From positions 112,691,061 to 112,755,060 of the forward strand of contig NC_081183.1 in the NCBI RefSeq assembly GCF_029867415.1: 64,000 nt of DNA, given 5' to 3'. This DNA is from Vicia villosa (lineage: Eukaryota; Streptophyta; Magnoliopsida; Fabales; Fabaceae). Under the pieces are notes generated by a model. The model was not told the DNA's origin, did no database searches, and worked only from the letters and a program-made list of their open reading frames with translations. Position numbers and translations under genes: made by a program. Shown here piece after piece: positions 10,018 to 20,983 of the stretch. Numbering within the stretch: position 1 is the stretch's first letter; every line of letters begins with the position of its first letter.

Positions 10018-11224
10018 TGAAGGATAGAAAAACACTTAGAAAGGGGGGGTTTGAATAAGTGTAGCTTTAAAAACTTGACAGATAAAAATAAATTGCACAG
10101 TTATTTTTATCCTGGTTCGTTGTTAACTAAACTACTCCAATCCACCCCCGCAGAGATGATTTACCTCAACTGAGGATTTAATCCACTAATCGCACGGATT
10201 ACAATGGTTTTCCACTTAGTCAGCAACTAAGTCTTCCAGAGTCTTCTGATCACACACTGATCACTCCAGGAACAACTGCTTAGATACCCTCTAAGACTTT
10301 CTAGAGTATTCTGATCCACACGATCACTCTAGTTACAACCTGCTTAGATAACCTCTAAGACTTCCTAGAGTATTCTGATCCACACGATCACTCTAGTTCC
10401 TTACAACTTAATGTAATCAATTCTAAGAGTATTACAATTGCTTCTTAAAAGCTATAATCACAAACTGTGATATTTCTCTTAACGTTTAAGCTTAATCTCA
10501 CTAATATATTACAACAGCAATGTAGTGAGCTTTGATGAAGATGAAGATTCTGAGCTTTGAATAGAACAGAGTTTCAGCAAGTTAAAATGAGTTGTTTTTG
10601 TTCAGGATCGTTAACCTTGCTTCTCATCAGAACTTCATATTTATAGGCGTTGGAGAAGATGACCGTTGAGTGCATTTAATGCTTTGCGTGTTCCGTACAG
10701 CATCGCATTTAATGTTATACGCTTTTGTCAACTACCTCGAGCCTTGTTCACGCTGTGTCTAATGACGTTGCCTTTAGTAGCTTTTAACGTTCCTTTTGTC
10801 AGTCAGCGTAGCTTGCCACTTGTACTTCCTTCTGATCTGATGTTTGTGAATACAGCGTTTGAATATCATCAGAGTCAAACAGCTTGGTGCAAAGCATCTT
10901 CTGATCTTCTGACCTTGAAGTGCTTCTGAGCGTGATACCATCAGAACTTCAGTGCTTCTGATCTCATGTTTTTCTGATGCTTCCATAGACCCATGTTCTG
11001 ATTCTGCTTCGACCATCTTCTGATGTCTTGCCAGACCATGTTCTGATGTTGCATGCTGAACCCTTTGAGACAAAGCTTCTGAGCGCTGAATTATGCATAC
11101 TCTTTATATATTTCCTGAAAAGGAAATTGCATTGGATTAGAGTACCATATTATCTTAAGCAAAATTCATATTATTGTTATCATCAAAACTAAGATAATTG
11201 ATCAGAACAAATCTTGTTCTAACA
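10018..11224 (-). repeat. Cop-I 5' LTR (1207 bp)
   Basis: Same boundaries and length as the 3' LTR, TG...CA ends, followed on the minus strand by the PBS and gag. About nine single-base differences from the other LTR by eye, no indels. The U3 part is rich in CAGAA words; the U5 part holds three tandem hairpin units. Confidence 0.97.
10638..10645 (-). promoter_or_regulatory. TATA box of the Cop-I 5' LTR
   Basis: TATAAATA on the minus strand, followed by GAAGTTCTGATGAGAAGC, about 580 bp from the start of the LTR. The same box sits at the same place in Cop-B (31178) and Cop-C (about 35829 and 44474), so it is a good candidate core promoter for the genomic RNA. Confidence 0.75.
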
Positions 11225-12261
11225 AAGGTTTCTCAAGAGGGAAAGTTGATACCACCCTATTCATTAAGAGACATGAAAAGCACTCTATATTAGTTCAAGT
11301 GTATGTGGATGATCTTATCTTTGGTTCTACTAACATGACTCTTGTAAAGGAGTTTTCTAAGCTTATGCAGGGAGAATTTGAAATGAGCATGATGGGTGAA
11401 CTAAACTACTTTCTTGGACTCCAAATAAAGCAACTAAAAGAAGGAACATTTGTGAGTCAAACTAATTATTGTCAAGAACTCATCAAACGGTTTGATATGG
11501 CAAAGTCCAAGGCCATTGACACTCTTATGCCTACCGCGGTAAATCTTGATCGGGATGAACATGGTAAGCCGGTTGATGTAAAAAGGTATAGAGGTATGAT
11601 TGGTTCCCTGCTTTACCTTACCGCTTCTCGTCCCGATATTATGTTTAGTGAGTGCATGTGTGCAAGATATCAATCATGTCCCAAGGAGTCTCATTTAAAA
11701 GCCGTTAAGCGCATACTTAGGTATCTTGTAGGTACAACTAAGCATGGCTTATGGTTCTTCAAAGGTAGTGATTGCTCTTTGGTTTGATATTCCGATTCCG
11801 ACTTTGCCGGGTGCAAATTGGATAGGAAAAGCACTAGTGGAACATGTCACTTCTTTTCAAATTCCTTGGTTAGTTGGCATAACAAGAAACAAGTGTCCAT
11901 TGCATTGTCAACCGCCGAGGCAGAATATGTGGCGGCTGGTAATTGTTGTGCTCAAATACTTTGGCTCAAGCAACAATTACTTGACTTCAATGTCAAGCTT
12001 GATCATATTCCTATCTTTTGTGATAACACAAGTGCTATAAATCTAACCAAAAATCCGGTCTTACACTCTCGCACTAAACACATAGAAATTCGACATCATT
12101 TCCTTAGGGATCATGTTGAGAAGGGTGATGTAGTGTTTGAGCATGTTGATAGCAAAAATCAACTTGCCGACATCTTTACAAAACCACTAGCTACCGAGCC
12201 TTTCTTTCACATCCGTAGGGAACTTGGCGTCCTTGATATATCGGATAGGTTGCAACTATGA
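11225..12261 (+). pseudogene. Cop-A pol, second block: C-terminal RT and RNase H
   Basis: Resumes the RT at FSRGKVDTTLF right after the Cop-I insertion, then YVDDLIFG (catalytic YVDD, about 11299-11310), YFLGLQIKQ, YRGMIGSLLYLTASRPD, and RNase H motifs LDRKSTSGTCHF, STAEAEYVAAG, CDNTSAI and the terminal ADIFTKPLA. An in-frame TGA (about 11785-11788) interrupts the frame before the RNase H DSDFAG motif; otherwise the block is open and ends at a TGA at 12259-12261. In Cop-A as a whole this pol has at least five disabling changes. Confidence 0.93.
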
Positions 12262-12844
12262 GTAGTTGCATATGCTTTATTTATTATTATTATCTATGCT
12301 CTCACTATTTTTTAAGTGTTCATTGAAAGATATGTAAGGGCTTGTTTCTCCTCTCTCATGTGTAAAGGTAATATCGTTTCAACCTTAAATTCACTTCATG
12401 CTAATATATCACTATGGTAAAGTTAAAATTTGTTCATCAATATGATTATTCTATGCAAGACTTGGACAAAATTCTACCATACTTTGTGTTTGTGTAAGGA
12501 TTCGAATTGAGCTATGTGCTCATTATGCGTTTAGCTATTTATGTTATGTTGCCGTTTATTTTATCATTAAGCATTGTTTTATGTGAATGATTGCTTTATG
12601 ATTATGATTGCAAAAGGGCTTAGTAATGATCAAAATTGAATTATGTTATTCCGCCATATATGTATAATATCGCCTGTCTCTTTTTGATGTTGTCAAAGGG
12701 GGAGAAAACTGAGTGAATCAGCAAGCAATGGAAAACACACGCACCAAGAAAGGGGGAGCATACAGAAAGGGGGAGCAAGCGTTATGGTTAAGCAACGCCT
12801 CGACAAAGATTCAAAACTTTTGCCATCATCAAAAAGGGGGAGTA
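12262..12844 (+). other. Cop-A 3' untranslated region with polypurine tract
   Basis: A/T-rich non-coding sequence between the pol stop and the 3' LTR. It carries four AAAGGGGGAG-type purine runs (about 12696, 12749, 12763 and 12831); the last, AAAAAGGGGGAGTA at 12831-12844, abuts the LTR and is the likely PPT. I see no env-like ORF and nothing else recognisable. Confidence 0.75.
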
Positions 12845-14265
12845 TGTGAGGGCAAGGTGTAGTTTTCATGATGTCAAAACATTGTGAATCAACTAACAAC
12901 TTAAGTGGAATCATAGAAATCGAGCAAATGCAACCAAGACAAGCACTTTTGACCACAAGACACCAATAGGTCGACTCACACATAATATAGGTCGACCTAC
13001 TGCAAGTCCTTTTTGAAGGAATTCAGGTAAAAGCTGAATGCGTCGACACATTGCTTCCTTAGGTCGACGCATTGATATTTTGAGGAACTCACGGGAATGC
13101 GCACGCCGACCCTTCAGGTCGACGCAAGTGTCACACATGACTCATTTTCAGGTGCAATACATTAAATAGGAGGACCTATGCAGAGAGCAGGTCGACCTGT
13201 CGCTAATAAATTTAGTTTTCTGCTGTTTTCATTTTGGCCTATGCATTGTATGTGGTATAAATACTCAAATACTCATTCTCAAGCATTTCAATAAGAAACA
13301 TGAAAGATATACTCAGCTTCTTCTCATCTTCAACCTTTCACTTATTGATCGAGAATCACACATAATAATCTTTCTCGATCGAAGTAAGGAACGTGTGTTG
13401 ATAAGGTTCGACAGGAGATATTTGTCTTGTTCGAGATTCGACGGTAGACATTCATCTTGTTCGAGTGAAGATTGTTGAGGGTGTTTCTTGTATAAAACCT
13501 TTGGGTTTTTTCTTCTTCGTCAAAGATATTGTTCGAAGGTTTTTGACGATCGATTCGCTTTGGTAATCAATTAAGCCGTGCATAAGGGTTTGAGGGATTG
13601 AAGATCCGCTCAACAAACTTGCTACAACCGGAGGATTAAGAAAGGAACGATCGGGGTCTTGATCGTGAAGATCTTAGACATTGACTTGATTCAACTTGAA
13701 TCAAGGGGAGGATCGAATTGTATTCAATTTTACTGCATGTGTGTAGTTGGTGATTGGTACTTTCTATCCTTGTTAAACTTTTTTCAATCTAATAAAACTT
13801 TCCTAATTTCATTTGAAATTAGGGGCAGACGTACTCCTGCGAGGACGATAGAGGAGCTACCTAAACAAATATCGTGTTCCTTATCGCTTTTACTTTATCT
13901 TATTTCCATTTGTTTTCGTTTATTTCCATTGTTGAACAAAAACTAAGGTTAGGTAAAATATCGATCACCAAGTGTTCGATAAAATTACTCAATCAATTTT
14001 TTGTTCAAATTTTAGTGAAAACGTTCATTGTGAGTAATATACCATATAGTGTGCAATTGATACAATCGATATATTCGTTAAAACGTAATTCATTACTTGA
14101 CATTTTCATCCGTTCGCTTTAGTGCACATATCCGGTCCCCGATAACATAATCGCTCTTAGACGATTAAGTGATTCAGGGAAGTCACTTTTCAAAAGCTAA
14201 AATTTTCTTAAGTCGGAAAAAGGTGGTCTATTCATCCCCCTCTAGACCATTCCTATCGTCTAACA
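12845..14265 (+). repeat. Cop-A 3' LTR (about 1.42 kb)
   Basis: Starts TGTGAGGGC directly after the purine tract. I place the end at CGTCTAACA (14265), giving TG...CA termini with a near-match inverted terminus (TGTGAG / CTAACA). The U3 part has a cluster of GTCGAC palindromes (12968-13199) just upstream of a TATA box at 13256. The right boundary is less certain because the partner LTR is outside the window. Confidence 0.78.
13256..13264 (+). promoter_or_regulatory. TATA box of the Cop-A LTR
   Basis: TATAAATAC followed by CAAATACTCATTCTC, roughly 410 bp into the LTR and about 60 bp downstream of the last GTCGAC palindrome. Placement and sequence suit an RNA polymerase II core promoter. Confidence 0.65.
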
Positions 14266-14362
14266 TTATGTTTTGCCTTTTAGGAACAAATAAAAGAACA
14301 AGTGTATGTGCAAATTTGAGAAAAACAATTTTGATTGATTTTATGGGTTTTTTTAGATGTTA
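14266..14362. other. Short unassigned spacer
   Basis: About 100 bp of A/T-rich sequence between the Cop-A LTR and the MITE. Nothing recognisable. Confidence 0.5.
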
Positions 14363-14647
14363 CTCCCTTCGTCCCAAAATAAGTGTCATACTTGACACTG
14401 TCACACAGATTAAGAAAATGTAATAAATGAAAGAGAGAGAATTGTGAATTTACTAAATTGTCCCTTTTGTTTATTGGTGTATTATGATTATCATTAATGC
14501 AATGTGAGAGAAATAATAAATTAAGAGTAATAATTAGAGGATAGAATTGGAAGATAAAATATAAAAGTGCATTGGAAACAAGATATGACACTTATTTTGG
14601 GACAAAATATTTCTTCAAATGTGACATTTATTTTGGGACAGAGGGAG
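14363..14647. mobile_element. Stowaway-like MITE (285 bp)
   Basis: Terminal inverted repeats CTCCCTTCGTCCCAAAATAA at the left and a matching TTATTTTGGGACAGAGGGAG at the right, with an A/T-rich non-coding middle. The CTCCCTCCGTCCC-type terminus and a TA before the left end fit a Stowaway (Tc1/mariner-derived) element; the right TA is lost (CA is found). The right end is partly duplicated: a second ACACTTATTTTGGGACA lies at about 14587-14604. It has no coding capacity and would depend on a mariner-like transposase supplied elsewhere. Confidence 0.85.
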
Positions 14648-14869
14648 CACCATTTTTAGAAAAAGATAAACGATAAACAAAAGGGAAGCAAAGATTGCTT
14701 TTTTATTATTGATTTGAAACGAAGCCTTACATAAGCTCACTTTTGTCTTGGACAGAACAAAAGGAATTATTTTAAATAGCCTGTCACATTACTCTTTCGC
14801 CTTGGGCAGAGCGAAAGGTTTTTAAAAGACAAAACATTACTTAGACTCATGAACAACAGAAGAGATGCT
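14648..14869. other. Unassigned A/T-rich stretch
   Basis: Non-coding in all frames that I can judge. Contains two similar CTT(T/C)(T/C)GCCTTGG(G/A)CAGA blocks (about 14741 and 14800), the second able to form a CTTTCGC...GCGAAAG hairpin. Possibly the eroded downstream end of Tat-G; otherwise nothing recognised. Confidence 0.4.
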
Positions 14870-16125
14870 GACGGAAGTCCAGTTGGAGTTGTCCTCTCTA
14901 CGAGTCACGAAGCTTGAACATTCTGGAACATCTTCAATGATATGTCTTGTTTATCTGGGTTGATGTAGCCAGTACTTTGAAAAGTCTCATGCAGGGTTTT
15001 ACTGCAACTTCCATACTCAGATTATTTTCCTTTTGACTTCTGGGATGTGAATCTTATACCGCTTTTGTTCTTGTTGGTGGGAAGTTCAATAACTTGCCCC
15101 CAGCCTTCATAAGATCCTTGGGCGACCACTTGTTAGGCATCTTTCCAGGATGAAATAGATGCACCAGATTTCTTTCTGTATTCGGGATTAACAATTTCCA
15201 AAGCTTTAAATTGAGCCTTAAACTCTTCAATATTGGGGATAGAAGACGACTGACTAACGAACATAGTTTTTCTCTATAAAAAGTAATTAACTTGTCTTTC
15301 ACATCAAACTTCAACATCTGATGAAGGGTGGAAGTGACAGCTCCAGCACTATGGATCCAGGGTCTTCCCAAGAAACAGCTATTAGCGGGATAAATATCCA
15401 GTATCTAAAAAGTGATTTCAAAATCATGAGGTCCGATGCGGATAGGAAGATCAATCTCTCCGATCACAGTGCGTGAGAACCCTTCAAATGTTAGTACGCT
15501 AATCCCATTTGGCCTAAAAGGTGCCCCTTGATAGGATAAACTTTCCAAGGTTCTCCATGGCATAATGTTCACAAATGAACCAGCGTCTACTAGTACATCT
15601 GTCAAAAATGTTGTCTTCATACTTTGCTGAGATGTACTGGTTACAGTTGTGCTTCGGAATCCTTTGAGGAACTTCTCGCATTATACTGCCAAGTGGCCTA
15701 TAAGTCATCTCTTCTTCAACGTAATTGTGTCCCTTTCTTCCTTTGATTTCTTCATCCAGCAAACCCCGACCCATCAGATTCAGAATGTCTCCTTATAGAT
15801 TAGCACAATCTTGTGTGCTTCCTTCACAAGCGGGGCACCTTTCATGGCTAAAGTCAATCAATCCATTTTGGACCCATACTTCGTGTATCGTTCGTAAGGA
15901 TCCGCGCACAGTGCGAACATTAGGCATGTACTTTACTGTGGAACATTCTCCAATCATGTTGACATTGTTCTCATCCCTATCTCAGAGAATCTGGATAAGT
16001 CCTCGATCCATGAGACTTTGAATTCCTGCTTTCACCAGTGCACACCCACGAGGATTTTCGCAGCAGATTCGGCAAAAGGCGTAATTGTGTCGAGTTAATC
16101 CTCCCATTACCCACAAGGTGGTGTG
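14870..16125 (-). pseudogene. Tat-G: remnant of a Tat/Ogre-lineage gypsy element (gag end, protease)
   Basis: Read right to left on the minus strand: a C..C followed by NPRGCALVKAGIQSLMD (about 16000-16085), then a retroviral-type aspartic protease with VLVDAGSFVNIMP (about 15555-15590, where the family normally has D-N/S-G), IGEIDLPIRIGPHDFEITF, and GRPWIHSAGAVTSTLHQ (about 15320-15371). In a neighbouring frame EGWGQVIELPTNKNKSGI follows (about 15070-15110). These blocks are typical of Ogre/Tat pol. At least one stop and several frameshifts are present, so it is an old fossil. Its upstream half was displaced by Chr-F at 16126. Confidence 0.8.
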
Positions 16126-17857
16126 TGTAACACCCCTTTCTAATACCCCAAATATTCAACTTATAATCAGAGTAAATAAGTAAGCGTATAAACAAAGGGC
16201 GTCACAACGACGTTTTTAAAAACTAAAAAAGCTTTCAAAAACCAACATCATTCATCAATCAAATATACAATTACACCTGGTCATCAAGGTAACACTATTC
16301 ACTTGTCATAATTCATCAAGAATATGCATTCACAGCGGAAATAATATATACTCATGTAATTCATAAATGATCATGTCCCATACCATAATCATATCTCAAT
16401 AAGAAGCTACAAGATAATATAACATCATATCCAAGATATTCGGCACTATGGCCTCTCAAGAACAAATAGCAAATCATACATGTTCACAAGATAATATCGT
16501 AATACATGTCCAAAGCAAAACATGAGTTCAATACTACTTGTCCTAACCCGATGTTACATGACCAGAGTATTAACTCACTACCTAATCACCAAACAAACTC
16601 TGACACTCTCCGGCTAACCTCGCACGAGCTACTAAGCGTCTGAACCTGCACGTTACCAACAAAGGGTAACATTCAAACAGAAGGGTGAAAATTCTAATCA
16701 TTATGAAGAAAGTATAATAAAGTATAATGATTTAATTAACAATCATAGGAATTCATCACACTTCGCATGATCATGTAAATAGCATTATCCAATATATTTC
16801 ACATGTTCAAGTATGCAACGAACTCAATGGTTTAATATTCAAAAGAATACAATACTATTATTTCAAGTATACACATAAATCATAATTATTACATATTCAT
16901 ATTTATCATCGTATCATGTATCAAACATCACCAAATTCAATTATCACATCTCATACACACATAAAAATCACATAAATGCATATATTCAAACATAACACCA
17001 AATGTGACTCAATGCAAGACATGTGATTCTATGCATGTGGTACCGAATGTGAACCCAACGTTTCACCGCTTTCCGATTCAATTTCTAGAATCCAAGCCAC
17101 GCTTCTAATCCGAACAAGAGCAAAGCCAATACGCCTATCTCCAATTAAGGATCATGTCTTCTACGCCTATTTTCATTCAAGGATCAACGTTGCTTACCAT
17201 GGGAACCCACAGTTCCACCGCTTCCCCCATAAAGCCGACAATGCTATGAATGTATGTACAAATACCAATAATATATGCAATTAAGATTATCTCATCAATC
17301 TTAACTTACCGCATACCACAATAATCGAACTCTGTGAATTATCCGCCAATTATACACAATATTCACAACACATAGATATCATTCACATATAAAGGCCAAA
17401 AATCAATTACGGTTCACAAAATCCAATTAACGCTAGTAACCACACTATCTCATGTTAATTCACATTCGCCAGTTATATATGAATACACACTTTCACAACT
17501 AATCAATTAATCACTAGGATTCATGCCAAACGGCTACCCACAGAAAAACAATTCACAATTTATCATTTCGATCACAAAACCAACATTTATTTATAAAGAA
17601 TATTTAAATCAAACACAATTTTGATCGATTCGTAAAATATAACAATTTCAACAAAATAACACCACCACGTTAATCTACTAATTAAACTTAGCTACCACGT
17701 AAATTTTCATCAAATTCCGGATAACTAATTATACAGCTTAATTCGACTATTTCGATCATACGGGACTATTTTGCATTTCATTGTTTTCTAACTGCTACTG
17801 TTACATAATTCAATATACTATGTTTCTATATTTCAATTTATAATGGTGCATTTCAAA

Positions 17858-17925
<68 letters not shown>

Positions 17926-19021
17926 CTAGAAGTGAGGCTACAGTACTGCTCCAATTAAACCAAGACAGTATAATTTTATACTAGTACACTCATGATATAA
18001 TTGAAAGTGAAGAAGCATAAAATACTTTAAGATCCTACAAGTATCAAAATTATTTATACAGCATGTGAAGATTTTACATAATCACTAAATATTATATTAG
18101 TAAACTTATCATGCTCCTACAGTATTTAAGCATATGCCATAACGAATCAATGTGTATATCATAGCTCATGTGAAGTAATATATAGTAGCAATGTATCTAC
18201 ATGGGAAAAGAAACAATGTCGCTACAGTACTGTTTCAAAGAAAAAAAAGAATGTCGCTACAGGACTGCTACTTTCTTATTCTTCCTTTCATTCTTAAGTG
18301 TACTACATAGTAAAATAAGGCTTCAATATATCAATTTCAAACATAATTAATCATCACATATCAAGGATTAATCATCCCTAAATTATGTTAATCTACACAT
18401 TGACCCAATCATACTAACCCATAATGATAAGGATTCTCCCCCTTACCTTGAATCAATATCCTTCTATCTTCTAGTTTCTCCCCAAATCCTCTTCTCTTCT
18501 CCTCTTTCTCCTCTGGCCTCTTTTTTCTTCTTTTTCCCCCAAATGAGTTATAACCTCTAAAATCCTATTTCCTTACTATCTCTATTTTTAGTGGGCTTAA
18601 CCCACAAATCAATTTCATATTTTATTTCTACTACTTAGGCTCGATTAGTTATATCTCTCTAATAACTTAATTAACCTATTAAACCCTATAAACACAATTA
18701 TACACAAAATTAATTAATTAATTAACTATTAAATCACATGACAATTAAATAAATAATTAACTCACAAATTGGACCTAATAAAATATACCCCTTATTACTC
18801 AATGTCTCATATTTTCGGTCTAATCTTAATTACTCGAAAAATTCCCAAAACGCTAAATATTAACTCATTAATATTTATAATACTAAAAATATTAAAATTC
18901 TCGATTAAACATCGATCCGCTATCCGAACTAATACCGACTAAATCATCCTAAAACGCGAAAATTTCAATAAACGTCACAAATAACTAAATTAAGCAAATA
19001 ATTATTTTTCCGGGTGTTACA
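16126..19021 (-). repeat. Chr-F 3' LTR (2.9 kb)
   Basis: On the plus strand the ends are TGTAACACCC and GGGTGTTACA, a 10-base perfect terminal inverted repeat typical of Del/Tekay-type chromoviruses. No ORF of interest. It contains a long TA microsatellite and several GCTACAGTACTG words (about 17937, 18221, 18256). Confidence 0.92.
17864..17922. repeat. (TA)n microsatellite
   Basis: About 29 uninterrupted TA dinucleotides inside the Chr-F LTR. Confidence 0.98.
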
Positions 19022-19035
19022 ACTCTCCCCCAATT
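19022..19035 (-). other. Chr-F polypurine tract
   Basis: AATTGGGGGAGAGT on the minus strand, directly before the TGTAACACCC start of the 3' LTR. Confidence 0.88.
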
Positions 19036-19062
19036 AAAAGATTTTCGGCCTCGAAAATTACC

Positions 19063-20983
19063 TCAAACGAACCACTCCGGATATGAATCCTTCATCTGAC
19101 TCTCAAGCTCCCAAGTCACATTACCACTAGCCGATCCACCCCAAACGACTTTGACAAAAACGATCTCTTTACCACGAAGATTCTTCACCTCTCGATCTTC
19201 AATTCGCATAGGTGATGTATCAACCGTCAAATTATCTCTTATTTGAACATCATCTAATTGAACAACATGCGATGGATCCGTAATGTACCTCCTCAATGGA
19301 GATACATGGAATACATCATGAAAATTAGAAAGAGACAGTGGAAATGCAATCTGATATGCCACTTCACCTACTCTCTCCGATAATTGATGCGGACCAATAA
19401 AACGCGGCGTTAACTTATGCGACTTCAATGCTCTACCAACACCGGTAATAGGCGTAACCCTCAAAAACACATGATCATCAACATCAAACTCAAGTGCTTT
19501 CCTCCTCTTATCGTGATAACTCTTTTAAAGACTCTGAGAAGCCTTCATCTTCTCTTGAATCATCTTAATCTTATTCGTAGTCTCTTGAATTAACTCAGGT
19601 CCAACCACGACACTCTCTCCCGATTCATACCAACATAAGGGAGTTCTACACCTTCTACCATAAAGAGCCTCAAAAGGTGCCATCCCAATACTCGAATGGA
19701 AACTGTTGTTATACGTAAACTCGATCAAAGGCAAGAAACTATCCCAATTTCCTCTTTGTTCCAAAACACAAGACCTCAAAAGATCTTCAAGAGACTGAAT
19801 AGTACTCTCCGTTTGACCATCAGTTTACGAATGATACGCCAAACTCAAACATAACTTCGTACCCAAAGCACTTTGCAAACCTTCCCAAAATCTCGAAGTG
19901 AAACTTGGATCCCTATCCGAAACAATACTCGACAGAATGCCATGCAAACACATAATCTTCTCAATGTACAACTTAGAAAGTCTCTCCATCGAATAATCCA
20001 TATTCATCAGAATAGAATGAGTACATTTAGTCAACCTATCCACAATGACCCAAATCGCCTCACAATTACTCGATGTTCGCGACAAACCCGAAATAAAATC
20101 CATAGAAATGCTATCCCACTTCCACTCGGGAATGGATAACGGCTGTAACAAACCAGACGGTTTCTTATGTTCAATCTTCGACTTCTGACATATCAAACAA
20201 GAATACACAAACTCAGCAATATCCTTCTTCTTACTAGACCACCAAAATAACTTCCTGAAATCTTGATACATCTTTGTAGCACCAAGATAAATACTCAAGC
20301 CACTACGATGCCCTTCCTCAAGAATCCTCTTTCTTAAATCCGCAACATCCGAAACACAAACTCGACAACGACACCGCATGATACCATTCTCATCAATTCG
20401 AAATTCACCACCTTTACCTTGATTAATCAATGTAAATCGATCAACCAAACCCAAATCAGATTTTAGTCCTTCTCGAATCTCATCCAAAATACCACTAGTA
20501 AGTTTCAACATACCGAGCTTCACACCACTAGAAGTCTCTTCACATACCAAACTCAAATCACGAAATTGTTCCAACGATTCCAATTCTCGAATCATCAACA
20601 TAGACATATGCAATGGTTTCCTACTCATTGCATTGGCTACGACATTCGCTTTTCCCGGATGGTAATTCCAACAAAAATCATAATCTTTCAAGAATTCCAA
20701 CTATCTTATTTTCCGCATATTCAGCCCTTCCTGATCATACGAATACTTCAAACTCTTGTAGTCACTATACACATCAAATCTCAATCCAAACAAGTAGTGC
20801 CTTCAAAATTTCAAAACAAAAACAACGGCGGCTAACTCTAAATCTTGCGTCAGATAATTCTTCTCATGAATCTTAAGTTGCCTTGAAGCATAAGCTACCA
20901 CTTGCCCTTTTTGCATCAACACAAAGCCTCACAGAACCTTCCTTCTTCTTTAACCAACTGAACAGGGCACCCCACAGTGACAC
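19063..20983 (-). pseudogene. Chr-F pol: collapsed RT, RNase H end, integrase and chromodomain
   Basis: One minus-strand frame broken by stops. From right to left: a piece of RT ([13 protein letters not shown], about 20915-20960), then at once the RNase H end ([27 protein letters not shown]), the integrase zinc region (ending C..CQKSK), the integrase core (DSISMDFISGL, VSDRDPSF, TDGQTESTIQSLEDLL), the linker (SYHDKRRKALEFDVDDHVFL) and a chromodomain (VVWGGSASGNVTWELESQM, 19063-19180). Stops at about 20701 (TGG to TAG), 19825 and 19525 (Gln codons to TAA) all fit C-to-T change. One zinc-region histidine is Tyr. Most of RT and early RNase H is deleted at 20911-20921, so the copy is dead. The chromodomain normally steers insertion to heterochromatin. 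Confidence 0.93.

Larger units (their letters stand above)
1581..11224 (-). mobile_element. Cop-I: nearly complete Ty1/copia (SIRE/Maximus-type) element nested in Cop-A
   Basis: A 9644-bp element on the minus strand with two equal LTRs (1581-2787 and 10018-11224, 1207 bp each), a PBS, gag, pol, a short env-like ORF, a tandem-repeat 3'UTR, a PPT and an AAGGT target duplication. By eye I find only about nine substitutions between the LTRs, under 1 percent, so insertion is recent. Gag is open; pol carries one single-base deletion inside RT (near 5874), and the env-like gene lacks its N-terminal domain. It is therefore probably not autonomous, but its proteins are the best-preserved copia set in the window. 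Confidence 0.97.
1..14265 (+). mobile_element. Cop-A: SIRE-type Ty1/copia retrotransposon, 5' end outside window, split by Cop-I
   Basis: A degenerate copia element read left to right. Its pol is visible in two blocks (14-1580 and 11225-12261) that join exactly when the inserted Cop-I is removed: the last codons before 1580 and the first after 11224 form one continuous RT motif. After pol come a non-coding 3' region, a polypurine tract and a 3' LTR that I place at 12845-14265. The 5' LTR and gag lie left of the window, so the 5' target duplication cannot be checked. The family resembles SIRE/Opie-type copia by its integrase and RT motifs. No env-like ORF is seen here, unlike the three TGTTAGAAC copies in this window. 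Confidence 0.88.
16126..20983 (-). mobile_element. Chr-F: chromodomain gypsy element (Tekay/Del-type), 3' half
   Basis: Minus-strand element with its 3' LTR at 16126-19021, a PPT at 19022-19035 and pol from 19063 to 20983, where Ogre-D begins. The 5' part is not in the window; it should lie on the far side of Ogre-D and the elements nested in it. The left flank GTGTG (16121-16125) is one candidate target duplication copy. Lineage is assigned from the C-terminal chromodomain and the long LTR ending in GGTGTTACA. Confidence 0.9.

Noticed and set aside
13659..14122. ORFs in the Cop-A LTR
   Set aside because: Hydrophobic, low-complexity frames from A/T-rich sequence; no support from any relative.
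15725..16021. Plus-strand 98-codon ORF
   Set aside because: Antisense shadow of the Tat-G gag-protease remnant.
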